From assembly GCA_946002055.1 (NCBI GenBank), contig CAMFYL010000002.1, positions 1 through 64,000 on the forward strand: DNA of 64,000 nt, read 5' to 3'. The stretch is from an uncultured Roseburia sp. (GTDB lineage Bacteria; Bacillota; Clostridia; Lachnospirales; Lachnospiraceae). A model generated the notes under the pieces. It saw only the letters and a program-made list of their open reading frames with translations. It had not been told where the DNA came from and did no database searches. The position numbers and the translations under genes are program-made. Positions 27,312 to 37,739 of the stretch are shown in pieces (position 1 is the first letter of the stretch; every line of letters starts with the position of its first letter).

Positions 27312-30045
27312 CAAATTATTACTGATCGATGGACATAGTATTTTAAACCGGGCGTTTTTCGGATTACCGGATTTAACCAATGCAGCAGGTCTTCACACCA
27401 ATGCTGTCTATGGCTTTTTGAATATTATGTTTAAGATTATAGAGACAGAGAAACCGGGCTATCTTACCGTGGCCTTTGACGAGCACGCACCAACCTTTCG
27501 CCATGAGATGTTTGATGGGTATAAGGGCACGAGAAAGCCTATGGCAGAGGAACTGCGCCAGCAGGTTCCCATGATGAAGCAGATGCTTTTGGCTATGGGA
27601 GTTACGGTGATAACAAAGCCGGGACTTGAGGCAGATGATTTGCTGGGAACCATAGCAAGAATGGGCGAGGAGCAGGGACTGGAGGTAACCATTGTCTCCG
27701 GAGATCGTGACCTGCTTCAGCTTGCCACGCAGCATACGAAGATTAGCATTCCAAAGACCAAGAAGACGGGGACAGAGATTGAGAATTATTATGCCGCAGA
27801 TGTACAGGAGCGTTATCTGGTAACGCCTACAGAGTTTATTGATGTGAAGGCTTTGATGGGGGATACAGCAGATAATATCCCGGGTGTGCCCGGCATTGGA
27901 GAGAAGACGGCAACGGCAATTATTTCAGAGTATCATTCCATTGAAAATGCATACGAGCATGTGGCTGAATTAAAGCCACCGAGAGCTTCCAAGAATTTGG
28001 AAGAATTCTATGACCAGGCGGTACTATCTAAGACCTTGGCAACCATAGAGGTTGGGGCTGAGATTGACTACAATTTGGAAGATGCCTTGCTGGGCGATTT
28101 ATACACCCCGGAAGCTTATGCGCTTTGCAAGGAGTGGGAGTTTAAGAATCTACTTTCACGTTTTGAAGTCACCTCCTCTAATGAGGACGTGGAGGCAGAT
28201 TTTGAACAGGCTACTACTAAAGAAGAGATGGAAGCCTTTGTAAGAGAGATGATCGCTGCAAAAGAGAAGGCCGTTGGCGTGTATCTTGCATACCGGCAGT
28301 TGGCGCCGGGAACAGAGAAGGCAATCAAGGAAGATGGTCAGCTTTCTCTCTTTGACCCGCCGGCAGAGGATGTGCCTAAGTACTATGACGTGTATGGTGT
28401 GGCATTTTCTTATGGCAGGAAGAGTCTTTGGATGCCGGTATCCGACCAGATGAGTTTAGAATTTATCAAGGAGCAACTTGTTGCCATAACACAGGCTGGC
28501 GTAACCATTGTCAGTGATTCTTTGAAGGAACTCATTAAGATTTTCTGGCCCCAGCAGACAGGACGCATCCTAGGATATGACAATGCCTTCGATGTTGCTG
28601 TGGCAGATTATCTGTTGCATCCACTGAAGAACCAGTATTTGTTAGAGGATATGGCATCAGAGCACCTAAATCTTAATGTGCCGGCCTATAGCGAATTATT
28701 TGCAAAGAAAACATTAGAGCAGGCAATATCTGAGCAGGGAGAGGAATTTAGCACCTTTGCCTGCTATCAGGCGTATATTTGCGTTGGTGTCTGGGAGACA
28801 TTAAAGGAGCAGCTCAAAGAGCAGGGAATGTGGGAGTTGTATCATCAGGTAGAGCTTCCCTTAGTATTTACCCTTGCTGATATGGAGCTTTCCGGTATTG
28901 CCATCGATGGAGAGGCGTTGGCATCCTATGGTGATCATCTAAAGGAACGTCTTTCTGAATTGGAACAGTCCATTTACGCTCAGGCAGGAGAGGAGTTTAA
29001 TATCAATTCTCCCAAGCAGCTGGGGGTGATTCTCTTCGAGAAGATGGGACTTACAGGTGGCAAGAAGACAAAGACCGGTTATTCTACGGCAGCAGAAGTG
29101 CTGGAAACTTTGGCGGTGGATGTGCCATTTGTGGCAGATATTTTAGAGTATCGTCAATTGGCAAAGTTGAAATCTACCTATGCGGATGGTCTGGCTCACT
29201 GTATTCACAGTGATGGAAGAATCCGTTCTTCCTTCCAGCAGACAGTGACGGCAACGGGCCGTATCAGCTCCACAGAACCGAATCTGCAGAACATTCCCAT
29301 TCGTATGGAACTTGGCAAGCTGATTCGTCAGGTGTTCCATCCAAAGGATGGCTTTGTGTTTGTGGATGCTGACTACTCACAGATTGAACTTCGGGTGTTA
29401 TCCCATATGTCTGGAGATGAAAACTTGATCAATGCCTTTTTACAGGGGCAGGATATTCACAGATCCACCGCGTCACTGGTGTTTCAAACACCATTTGATG
29501 AAGTTACAGAACTGCAGCGTCGCAATGCCAAAGCTGTGAACTTTGGAATTGTCTACGGCATCAGTGCTTTTGGGTTAAGTCGTGATCTTGGCATTGGCAA
29601 GAAGGAAGCACAGAAGTATATTGATGATTACTTTGTGGCATACCCTAAAATGAAAGCGTTTTTGGATCATCTGATTGCAGAGGGGAAGGAAGAGGGCAAG
29701 GTTACGACTATGTATGGCCGTATTCGTCCCATCCCGGAATTGTCCTCCAGCAATTTTATGCAACGCCAGTTTGGAGAGCGTATTGCTATGAATTCTCCAA
29801 TTCAGGGAACTGCAGCGGATGTGATTAAGATTGCCATGGTTCGGGTTCATGATCGTTTGCAAAAGGAGGGCTTAGAGTCTAAGCTTTTGCTACAGGTTCA
29901 CGATGAGCTTTTGATTGAGGCCAAGGAAGAGGAACTGGATAGGGTAAAGGAACTTCTGGCAGAGGAGATGACAAAGGCTACAGAAATGGCAGTTCCTTTA
30001 GAAGTGGATATGCATACCGGTAAGACTTGGTATGATGCAAAATAA
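27292..30045 (+). CDS. polA: DNA polymerase I
   Basis: 5'-3' exonuclease LLIDGHSILNRAFFGLP; polymerase motifs DADYSQIELRVLSH, RRNAKAVNFGIVYG, LLQVHDELLIE; proofreading DxE motif not visible. Confidence 0.97.
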   Translation: MKQEQSNKLLLIDGHSILNRAFFGLPDLTNAAGLHTNAVYGFLNIMFKIIETEKPGYLTVAFDEHAPTFRHEMFDGYKGTRKPMAEELRQQVPMMKQMLLAMGVTVITKPGLEADDLLGTIARMGEEQGLEVTIVSGDRDLLQLATQHTKISIPKTKKTGTEIENYYAADVQERYLVTPTEFIDVKALMGDTADNIPGVPGIGEKTATAIISEYHSIENAYEHVAELKPPRASKNLEEFYDQAVLSKTLATIEVGAEIDYNLEDALLGDLYTPEAYALCKEWEFKNLLSRFEVTSSNEDVEADFEQATTKEEMEAFVREMIAAKEKAVGVYLAYRQLAPGTEKAIKEDGQLSLFDPPAEDVPKYYDVYGVAFSYGRKSLWMPVSDQMSLEFIKEQLVAITQAGVTIVSDSLKELIKIFWPQQTGRILGYDNAFDVAVADYLLHPLKNQYLLEDMASEHLNLNVPAYSELFAKKTLEQAISEQGEEFSTFACYQAYICVGVWETLKEQLKEQGMWELYHQVELPLVFTLADMELSGIAIDGEALASYGDHLKERLSELEQSIYAQAGEEFNINSPKQLGVILFEKMGLTGGKKTKTGYSTAAEVLETLAVDVPFVADILEYRQLAKLKSTYADGLAHCIHSDGRIRSSFQQTVTATGRISSTEPNLQNIPIRMELGKLIRQVFHPKDGFVFVDADYSQIELRVLSHMSGDENLINAFLQGQDIHRSTASLVFQTPFDEVTELQRRNAKAVNFGIVYGISAFGLSRDLGIGKKEAQKYIDDYFVAYPKMKAFLDHLIAEGKEEGKVTTMYGRIRPIPELSSSNFMQRQFGERIAMNSPIQGTAADVIKIAMVRVHDRLQKEGLESKLLLQVHDELLIEAKEEELDRVKELLAEEMTKATEMAVPLEVDMHTGKTWYDAK

Positions 30046-30087
30046 AACTTTTTTTTGAAACTCAAAAATGCTACAATGGAGTAGATT

Positions 30088-30678
30088 ATGAAGTTTATTG
30101 GAATCACAGGTGGAGTAGGCGCTGGAAAAAGCGTCATATTGTCATATATAAGGGAGCATTACAATGCAAAGGTTGTCTTGGCAGATGACTTGGCAAAGAC
30201 CTTAATGCTGCCGGATCAGGAATGCTACCAAGCCATTCGCCAGGTGTTTGATGGATATGATGTGTTTGCAGAAGATGGAACCATTGAACCGAGGGCTATG
30301 GCGGCGGTATTGTTTTCGGATGACTCGTTGCGACAGCAGATGAATCATATCGTTCATCCGGCCGTAAAGAGATTTGTTCTGGCCGAGGTGAAAAAGGAGA
30401 GAGAACGGGGAAATATAGATTATTATTTCTTCGAGTCTGCCCTTCTCATCGAGGATGAATACGACAAGCTTTGTGATGAGATGTGGTACATTTTCACCAG
30501 TGAGGAGAATCGACGAGCCAGACTAAAGGCTGGCAGGGGGTACTCCGATGACAAGATTTCTTCCATTTTTGCAAGCCAGATGTCGGAGGCGACGTTTAGA
30601 GAGCATTGCAAAGTGGTGATAGATAACAACGGAACGCCGGAAGAAGCCGTTGAAAATATTCGTAAGATATTGGGTTAG
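30088..30678 (+). CDS. coaE: Dephospho-CoA kinase
   Basis: MKFIGITGGVGAGKSVILSYIRE...VVLADDLAKTL...VHPAVKRFV. Confidence 0.95.
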   Translation: MKFIGITGGVGAGKSVILSYIREHYNAKVVLADDLAKTLMLPDQECYQAIRQVFDGYDVFAEDGTIEPRAMAAVLFSDDSLRQQMNHIVHPAVKRFVLAEVKKERERGNIDYYFFESALLIEDEYDKLCDEMWYIFTSEENRRARLKAGRGYSDDKISSIFASQMSEATFREHCKVVIDNNGTPEEAVENIRKILG

Positions 30679-30683
30679 GAGAA

Positions 30684-32864
30684 ATGCAAATGAGTGTAAC
30701 AAATCAAACGCAGGATTTTGTTTTTGGTCTTGATATCGGAACAAGAAATATCGTGGGTACAGTAGGATACCAGGGAGAGGACGGCTTTCATGTGATTGCC
30801 CAGTGCAATCGCGAGCACCAGACAAGGGCGATGCTGGATGGACAGATTCACGATATTGGCCGAGTGGCAGAAACCATCAGGGAAGTGAAGGAAGTCTTAG
30901 AGCAGATGATTGAGACTCCGCTTTCTCAGGTTTGTATTGCTGCCGCTGGTCGTGTGTTACAGACCATCACAACTAGGGTTGCCTATGAGTATCCGGAGGA
31001 GACTGTTGTTTGCGGTGAGGACTTACATACCTTAGATTTGATGGGAATCGATCAGGCCCAGCAGGAATTGAAGGGAAACGGAGATAACAGATACAAGTTC
31101 TACTGTGTGGGTTACTCTACCATGCGCTATTATTTGAATGGGGAATTATTCTCAAGTCTGGAGGGCCATAAGGCGGAAAAGATAGAAGAGGATATTATTG
31201 TAACCTTCCTTCCGGAGGATGTTGTTGACGGATTGTATTCAGCTGTGGAGCGTGCAGGACTTCAGGTGGCAAATCTTACCTTGGAGCCTATTGCTGCTAT
31301 CAATGTTGCAATTCCGGAAAACTTCCGTATGTTGAATATTGCTCTTGTGGACGTGGGAGCAGGAACATCGGATATTTGTATTACGAGAGACGGAAGTATT
31401 ATTGCTTATGGTATGATTCCCCTTGCTGGTGATGAGCTTACCGAAGTGATTGTACAGGAGTATCTTGTAGATTTTGCCACAGCAGAAAAAATCAAGCTGG
31501 ATTCTTCTTCCTTAGAGGAAGTGGAATATGAAGATATTATGGGCATTTCTCATAAAATCAAGTCAAAGGACGTGTGGGCTTTGACAGAATCCGTCCGGGA
31601 GAAGATGACCACAGAAGTAGCTACCAAGATAAAGGAATTAAACGGCGGCAAATCTGTCAGTGCTGCCTTCGTTGTAGGCGGTGGCGGAAAGATTCATGGT
31701 TATACAGAGTCTTTGGCAGAGAAACTAGAGATTGTTCCGGAGCGTGTGGCACTTCGCGGAGAAGAGGTTATGAAGAACATTACCTTTGAGCAGGAGGATG
31801 TGAAGAAGGATCCCCTTCTTGTTACACCAATCGGAATCTGTCTCAACTTCTATGAACAGAAAAACAACTTCATTATGGTTCACTTTAACGGTGAGATGAT
31901 GAAGCTTTATGATAACGGACATCTTACTATTGTGGATGCAGCTATGCAGGCCGGATTTACCACGGAGGAACTGTTCCCGCGCCGCGGCAAAGAAATTCAT
32001 TTTACAGTAAATGGCACGCCGCGTATGGCAAGAGGTGCAGAGGGGGAATCTGCTGTTGTGCGTATGAATGACGCCTTAGTGGGAATGAACACACCGCTGG
32101 AGTTTAACTGTTATATTGAGATTGAACCATCTACCATTGGTGAAGGGGCTGTCTTTACCATTGAGGAATTGGAAGAGTATGCCAGCAGCCAGGTGACCTT
32201 CGAGGTCAACGGAAGGCGCATTCTTTGCCCTAAATTTGTGGAGGTTAATGGCTGCTTAGAGTCAGGCAGCTATCAGATTCAGGAGGGAGATGTCATAGAG
32301 ACAAGGAACTTCTACACAGTGGGACAGTTGGCGGAGTTTATGGATGTGGAAGTGGATACGGATTACCAGATTATGGTAAATAATCGTCAGGCTACCTTTG
32401 ACACATTGATTTATGAGAACTTTTCCATTGAATGGAAGGTTTTGGGATATGGCGCAGGCGCCGATGTGAAAGCTGCAGGCCCTGTGATTGATGACGAGGA
32501 AGAGACGGAGAATGCCGGGGAGGTGACTTCTGAGGAGGAAGCAGTGGATACCGATGTCACAGTAAGTGAACCTGAGACGGTAGCCCACCAGACAGGCTCT
32601 GTAGAAGCCACAGAAGAAGTTACAGTAGAGCCGGAGGCAATAAAGGAGCCGGAAGATGCCCTTCATGTTACCGTCAATGGTGAGCCTGTTGTGATGACAG
32701 GAAAGAAAGATTACATTTTTGTAGATGTTTTCAATGTGATTGATTTTGACATTCATGCCAGTGCAGGGCGACCTGTTGTGACAAAGCTGAATGGGGAGCG
32801 TTGTGGTTATACCGCAGCCCTTCACGAGAACGACGTTGTAGACGTCTACTGGGAAGAAGCATAA
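30684..32864 (+). CDS. Cell division FtsA/PilM-fold (SHS2) domain protein with long acidic C-terminal linker and terminal domain
   Basis: FVFGLDIGTRNIVGTVGY; NIALVDVGAGTSDICITRDGSI; FVVGGGGKIHGYTESLAEKL; E-rich linker. Confidence 0.88.
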   Translation: MQMSVTNQTQDFVFGLDIGTRNIVGTVGYQGEDGFHVIAQCNREHQTRAMLDGQIHDIGRVAETIREVKEVLEQMIETPLSQVCIAAAGRVLQTITTRVAYEYPEETVVCGEDLHTLDLMGIDQAQQELKGNGDNRYKFYCVGYSTMRYYLNGELFSSLEGHKAEKIEEDIIVTFLPEDVVDGLYSAVERAGLQVANLTLEPIAAINVAIPENFRMLNIALVDVGAGTSDICITRDGSIIAYGMIPLAGDELTEVIVQEYLVDFATAEKIKLDSSSLEEVEYEDIMGISHKIKSKDVWALTESVREKMTTEVATKIKELNGGKSVSAAFVVGGGGKIHGYTESLAEKLEIVPERVALRGEEVMKNITFEQEDVKKDPLLVTPIGICLNFYEQKNNFIMVHFNGEMMKLYDNGHLTIVDAAMQAGFTTEELFPRRGKEIHFTVNGTPRMARGAEGESAVVRMNDALVGMNTPLEFNCYIEIEPSTIGEGAVFTIEELEEYASSQVTFEVNGRRILCPKFVEVNGCLESGSYQIQEGDVIETRNFYTVGQLAEFMDVEVDTDYQIMVNNRQATFDTLIYENFSIEWKVLGYGAGADVKAAGPVIDDEEETENAGEVTSEEEAVDTDVTVSEPETVAHQTGSVEATEEVTVEPEAIKEPEDALHVTVNGEPVVMTGKKDYIFVDVFNVIDFDIHASAGRPVVTKLNGERCGYTAALHENDVVDVYWEEA

Positions 32865-32865
32865 G

Positions 32866-33663
32866 ATGGAACTTTTTAGTATCGTAAGTGGCAGTAGTGG
32901 CAACTGTATTTGCGTAGGCAATGACAGAAACCACGTGATGATAGATGCCGGAATCAGTGGAAAGCGCATCGAAGAGGGAATGAATGCATTCGACTACACT
33001 ACAGCTGATATGGACGGGATATTGGTGACACATGAGCACAGTGATCACATTGCCGGACTGGGAGTTGTGGCTCGCAAGTACGGTATTCCCATTTACACAA
33101 CCAGGGGCACGGCAGATGCCATTATAAACTCCTCCGGTGTAGGAAAAATTGACCCGGGTTTATTTCATATCATTGAAGGGGGGACTCCTTTTGAGATTGG
33201 GGAGTTGACCATTTGCCCTATGAATATCTCCCATGATGCGGCGGAGCCGGTAGCTTTCCTTGTCTCTGATGAGAAGAGCAAGGTGGGAGTGGTTACAGAT
33301 CTGGGGATGTACGATGATAATATGATATCTTCGCTGAGAGGATTAGATGCGATTTTACTTGAAGCCAATCATGATATAAATATGCTTCAGGTGGGAAGTT
33401 ATCCCTACTCCTTAAAACAGCGTATTATAGGTGACAGAGGACATTTGTCCAATGAGAGATGTGGACAGTTGTTGTGTGAGATATTACACGATGATATGAA
33501 GCACATTTTGCTTGGACATTTGAGCCATGAGAATAACTATCCGGAACTGGCATTTGAAACGGTTCGTCTAGAGGTGACTATGGGAGACAACCCTTATCGG
33601 GGAAATGATTTCCCAATCGAAGTGGCGAGAAGAGATCAGGTTTCCAGTCGGATTACAGTATAG
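32866..33663 (+). CDS. MBL fold metallo-hydrolase (WalJ/YycJ-like)
   Basis: IVSGSSGNCICVGNDRNHVMIDAGISGKRI, LVTHEHSDHIAGLGV. Confidence 0.92.
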   Translation: MELFSIVSGSSGNCICVGNDRNHVMIDAGISGKRIEEGMNAFDYTTADMDGILVTHEHSDHIAGLGVVARKYGIPIYTTRGTADAIINSSGVGKIDPGLFHIIEGGTPFEIGELTICPMNISHDAAEPVAFLVSDEKSKVGVVTDLGMYDDNMISSLRGLDAILLEANHDINMLQVGSYPYSLKQRIIGDRGHLSNERCGQLLCEILHDDMKHILLGHLSHENNYPELAFETVRLEVTMGDNPYRGNDFPIEVARRDQVSSRITV

Positions 33664-33674
33664 GAGGATACATT

Positions 33675-33959
33675 ATGGAAAACAAACAGCAGAAAACAAT
33701 TATCACAGTGGTAGGTAAAGATACCGTAGGTATCATTGCTAAGGTATGTACTTATCTTGCAGAAAATGGCATCAATATCTTAGATATTTCCCAGACCATT
33801 GTTTCGGGATACTTCAATATGATGATGATTGCAGATTTCAATGGCAGCAAAAAGGCTTTTGGGGATTGTCAGGAAGACCTTGAGAAGCTAGGGGAAGAGA
33901 TTGGCGTAGACATTAAGTGTCAGCGCGAGGAAATCTTTCAAAAAATGCACAGAATCTAA
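33675..33959 (+). CDS. ACT domain-containing protein
   Basis: [46 protein letters not shown]. Confidence 0.93.
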   Translation: MENKQQKTIITVVGKDTVGIIAKVCTYLAENGINILDISQTIVSGYFNMMMIADFNGSKKAFGDCQEDLEKLGEEIGVDIKCQREEIFQKMHRI

Positions 33960-33970
33960 AGGAGATTATC

Positions 33971-35335
33971 ATGATTAACAGTTGGGAAGTAATTGAGACA
34001 AATCACATGGTAGAGCATGAGAACTTAGATGTTCGTACCATTACCATCGGTATTAGTCTTTTGGAATGCATTGATTCCGATTTAGATAAGTTAAATGAAA
34101 ACATTTACCGCCGCATTACAACTGTGGCAAAAGATTTGGCAAAGGTAGGAGATGCCATCCAAAAAGAATTTGGTATCCCTATTGTCAATAAGCGTATTTC
34201 TGTTACACCAATCGCTTTGGTTGGTGGAGCGGCATGTAAGTCACCGGAGGATTTTGCCACCATTGCGGATACCTTGGATCGAGCAGCAGAGGCGGTAGGG
34301 GCTGATTTGATTGGCGGCTACTCGGCTCTTGTAAGCAAGGGAATGACCAAGGCAGACGAGATGTTGCTTCGCTCCATTCCAACGGCTCTTTGCCGCACCA
34401 AGCGCGTTTGCAGCTCTGCAAACCTTGCATCTACAAAGACCGGTATCAATATGGATGCGGTTAAGCTTATGGGTGAAATTCTCCTTGAAGTTGCAGAAAT
34501 GTCAAAGGACAGAGATTCGGTAGACTGTATGAAGCTTGTTGTATTCTGTAACGCACCGGATGATAACCCATTTATGGCGGGGGCGTTCCACGGTGTCACA
34601 GAAGCCGATGCTATCATCAATGTAGGTGTCAGCGGACCCGGCGTTGTTAAGACAGCTCTTGAGAAGGTTCGTGGTGAGAACTTTGAAGTTCTTTGTGAGA
34701 CCATTAAGAAGACTGCTTTTAAGGTTACTCGTGTGGGACAGCTGGTTGCTCAGGAAGCATCAAGAATGCTTGGTATCCCATTTGGTATTGTGGATTTATC
34801 CCTGGCGCCAACTCCGGCAGTAGGAGATTCTGTTGCAGATATCCTTTGTGAGATTGGTCTTGAGTTTGCCGGTGCTCCGGGAACCACTGCAGCACTTGCC
34901 ATGTTAAATGATCAGGTCAAGAAGGGTGGCGTTATGGCTTCCTCTTACGTGGGAGGACTGAGTGGTGCCTTCATTCCGGTCAGCGAAGATCAGGGTATGA
35001 TTGACGCGGTACAAGCCGGCGCCATTACCTTGGAGAAGTTAGAGGCTATGACCTGCGTATGCTCCGTAGGACTTGATATGATTGCTATTCCGGGGGATAC
35101 CAAAGCCACAACCATTTCAGGTATGATTGCAGACGAGATGGCGCTTGGTATGGTGAATCAAAAGACTACAGCCTGCCGTCTGATTCCTGTTATCGGCAAA
35201 GGTGTTGGTGACACCGTAGAGTTTGGTGGACTTTTTGGATACGCACCTATTATGCCGGTGAACAAGTTCTCCTGCGATGACTTTATCAATCGCGGCGGAA
35301 GAATTCCGGCACCAATTCACAGTTTTAAGAACTAA
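33971..35335 (+). CDS. PFL family protein (DUF711/UPF0210)
   Basis: Follows ACT protein as in the common ACT-DUF711 pair; [52 protein letters not shown]. Confidence 0.92.
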   Translation: MINSWEVIETNHMVEHENLDVRTITIGISLLECIDSDLDKLNENIYRRITTVAKDLAKVGDAIQKEFGIPIVNKRISVTPIALVGGAACKSPEDFATIADTLDRAAEAVGADLIGGYSALVSKGMTKADEMLLRSIPTALCRTKRVCSSANLASTKTGINMDAVKLMGEILLEVAEMSKDRDSVDCMKLVVFCNAPDDNPFMAGAFHGVTEADAIINVGVSGPGVVKTALEKVRGENFEVLCETIKKTAFKVTRVGQLVAQEASRMLGIPFGIVDLSLAPTPAVGDSVADILCEIGLEFAGAPGTTAALAMLNDQVKKGGVMASSYVGGLSGAFIPVSEDQGMIDAVQAGAITLEKLEAMTCVCSVGLDMIAIPGDTKATTISGMIADEMALGMVNQKTTACRLIPVIGKGVGDTVEFGGLFGYAPIMPVNKFSCDDFINRGGRIPAPIHSFKN

Positions 35336-35346
35336 GAGATGAACAT

Positions 35347-35382
35347 AAAAAAACCCACCCGATGACGGGTGGGTTTTTGTTA
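35347..35382 (+). terminator. Rho-independent terminator
   Basis: aaaaaacccacccgatgacgggtgggtttttgtt. Confidence 0.9.
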
Positions 35383-35396
35383 TGTACTCGTTTGTT

Positions 35397-35729
35397 TTAC
35401 GCCAGGGAAGCCAGAAGTCCAATGCAGAATGCTCCCACAATAGAAAGCAATACAGTGACAACCAACAACCAAACCAGCTTGGCTCTTGCCCAAGTTTTCT
35501 TGGATGGCTTGGCATTGCTGCCAAAAGCCCATACGCAAAGACAAATAATGTTTACAAGCGGAATGGCTGCAAGGAGAACGGACGATACCCATTCACCCAT
35601 TTTTACAGGATCATTTCTATCAATCTCATCGTCCTCATATTCTTCATCTGCATCCACTTCTGTAACTTCTTCTGTTACATCCTCTGTAATTTCTTCGTTT
35701 TCATCATCACGGTTGAAAAGTTTGCTCAT
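35397..35729 (-). CDS. Hypothetical membrane protein with acidic N-terminus and two TM segments
   Basis: 110 aa; MSKLFNRDDENEEITEDVTEEVTEVDADEEYEDDEID then SSVLLAAIPLVNIICLCVWAFG..LVWLLVVTVLLSIVGAFCIGLLAS. Confidence 0.75.
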   Translation of the reverse strand: MSKLFNRDDENEEITEDVTEEVTEVDADEEYEDDEIDRNDPVKMGEWVSSVLLAAIPLVNIICLCVWAFGSNAKPSKKTWARAKLVWLLVVTVLLSIVGAFCIGLLASLA

Positions 35730-35795
35730 GATATTCCCCTCCTAATCATTTGCCGCCTCTTGGCACTCAATGTAAAGACTATACTATAAATGCTT

Positions 35796-37436
35796 TTAAT
35801 TGTCCATCTCGTCATCTGCTGACATAGAGTATACCGTACGCTTACGAGCCATCTCATCACTTTCTAAGTACTCGTCGTAAGTAGAAATCTTATCTACAAT
35901 CGTACCGTTTGGTAAAATTTCAATAATACGATTTGCTGTTGTTTGTACAATCTGGTGGTCACGAGAAGAGAAGAGTAACACACCGGGGAATTTAATAATT
36001 CCGTTATTCAGGGCTGTGATAGACTCCATATCCAAGTGGTCCGTAGGCTCATCCAGAATCAATACGTTAGAACCCTCAATCATCATACGAGAGAGAAGTA
36101 CACGCACCTTTTCACCACCGGATAATACCTTCATTTTCTTAACGCCGTCTTCCCCGGCGAAAAGCATTCTTCCCAGAAAACCACGAACATAAGTTGCGTC
36201 CTTGATTTCTGAGAACTGTGTCAACCAGTCTACAATAATCAAATCATTGTCAAAGATAGCTGTGTTGTCCTTAGGGAAGTATGACTGGGATGTGGTAACA
36301 CCCCACTTATAAGAACCCTCGTCAGGCTCCATCTCACCGGCTAAAATCTGGAATAATACAGTTTTTGCAGCTTCATTGGCGCCTACAAATGCAACCTTGT
36401 CTTCACGGCCAAGTGTAAAGCTGATATTGTCAAGAATCTTTACGCCGTCGATGGTCTTAGACATTCCCTCTACTGTAAGAACTTCGTTACCAATTTCTCT
36501 GCTTGGTCTAAAGTCAATATATGGATATTTACGGCTGGATGGCTTGATGTCCTCAAGCTCAATCTTTTCCAAAGCACGTTTTCTGGAAGTAGCCTGTTTT
36601 GACTTAGAAGCGTTGGCAGAGAAGCGGGAGATAAAGTCCTGCAATTCCTTAATCTGTTCTTCTTTTTTCTTGTTTGCTTCCTTGCGCTGCTTCATAATCA
36701 ACTGACTTGACTCGTACCAGAAGTCGTAGTTACCGGCAAAGAGCTGAATCTTGCCGTAGTCGATATCAGCAGTATGTGTACAAACCTTATTAAGGAAGTA
36801 TCTATCATGGGAAACCACGATAACCGTGTTGTCAAAGTTAATCAAAAATTCTTCCAACCAGCCAATGGCATCTAAATCCAAGTGGTTGGTAGGCTCATCT
36901 AAAAGAAGGATATCAGGATTACCAAAGAGAGCCTTTGCCAAAAGAACCTTGACCTTCTGGGCACCTGTTAAATCCGCCATCATAGTATAGTGGAATTCTG
37001 TCTCGATACCAAGACCATTCAAAAGCTGTGCAGCATCAGACTCTGCATTCCAGCCATCCATCTCTGCAAACTCGGATTCCAACTCGGCAGCTCGAACACC
37101 ATCTTCATCAGAGAAGTCTTCTTTCATGTAGATAGCATCCTTTTCCTTCATAATGTCGTACAGTCTCTGGTTACCCATAATGACAGTGTCCAGAACTGTG
37201 AATTCATCGTATTTAAAGTGGTTCTGCTCCAATACAGACAAACGCTGTCCCGGAGTGATGATGATTTCTCCGTTGGTTGGTTCGATCTCCCCGGATAGAA
37301 TCTTAAGGAAGGTAGATTTACCGGCACCGTTAGCGCCGATAAGACCGTAGCAGTTACCCTCGGTAAATTTTACGTTAACTTCTTCGAATAAAGCTTTTTT
37401 GCCAAAACGAAGAGCGATGTTACTTGCCTGAATCAT
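35796..37436 (-). CDS. ABC-F family ATP-binding protein (YkpA/YbiT-like)
   Basis: Two ABC cassettes, GANGAGKSTFLKILSGE, LLLDEPTNHLDLDAIGWLEEFL. Confidence 0.93.
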   Translation of the reverse strand: MIQASNIALRFGKKALFEEVNVKFTEGNCYGLIGANGAGKSTFLKILSGEIEPTNGEIIITPGQRLSVLEQNHFKYDEFTVLDTVIMGNQRLYDIMKEKDAIYMKEDFSDEDGVRAAELESEFAEMDGWNAESDAAQLLNGLGIETEFHYTMMADLTGAQKVKVLLAKALFGNPDILLLDEPTNHLDLDAIGWLEEFLINFDNTVIVVSHDRYFLNKVCTHTADIDYGKIQLFAGNYDFWYESSQLIMKQRKEANKKKEEQIKELQDFISRFSANASKSKQATSRKRALEKIELEDIKPSSRKYPYIDFRPSREIGNEVLTVEGMSKTIDGVKILDNISFTLGREDKVAFVGANEAAKTVLFQILAGEMEPDEGSYKWGVTTSQSYFPKDNTAIFDNDLIIVDWLTQFSEIKDATYVRGFLGRMLFAGEDGVKKMKVLSGGEKVRVLLSRMMIEGSNVLILDEPTDHLDMESITALNNGIIKFPGVLLFSSRDHQIVQTTANRIIEILPNGTIVDKISTYDEYLESDEMARKRTVYSMSADDEMDN

Positions 37437-37739
37437 TTTTTCACCTCATTAATTCTTATATCATTTCATACAATCTCTTCTATTTTATCGAAAATAGCAA
37501 AAAATACAAGAGGTTGATTGTTTATGTAAATATCGCACAAAAAATTTTGGAAAAATTATTTACTTTTGATAATGGGCCGGGCAGGCACGGTGGGAGAGCG
37601 TTCCATCGGTTATCCGGATGCAGGTGCTTTTGCTCTTGGCCAAATTTTCACAGAACTATCCGAAATGATTGCATAATAAGCCACGGGGGAGTATTATATA
37701 TACATATAACAGAAGGTTTTCAGTAAATGGGGGAACAGG

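Noticed and set aside
27292-30045. Loss of proofreading motif in PolA as a novelty
   Set aside because: Degenerate 3'-5' exonuclease domains in PolA are common in Firmicutes
32262-32969. 235-aa minus-strand ORF
   Set aside because: Antisense to the FtsA-domain and MBL genes; no motif support
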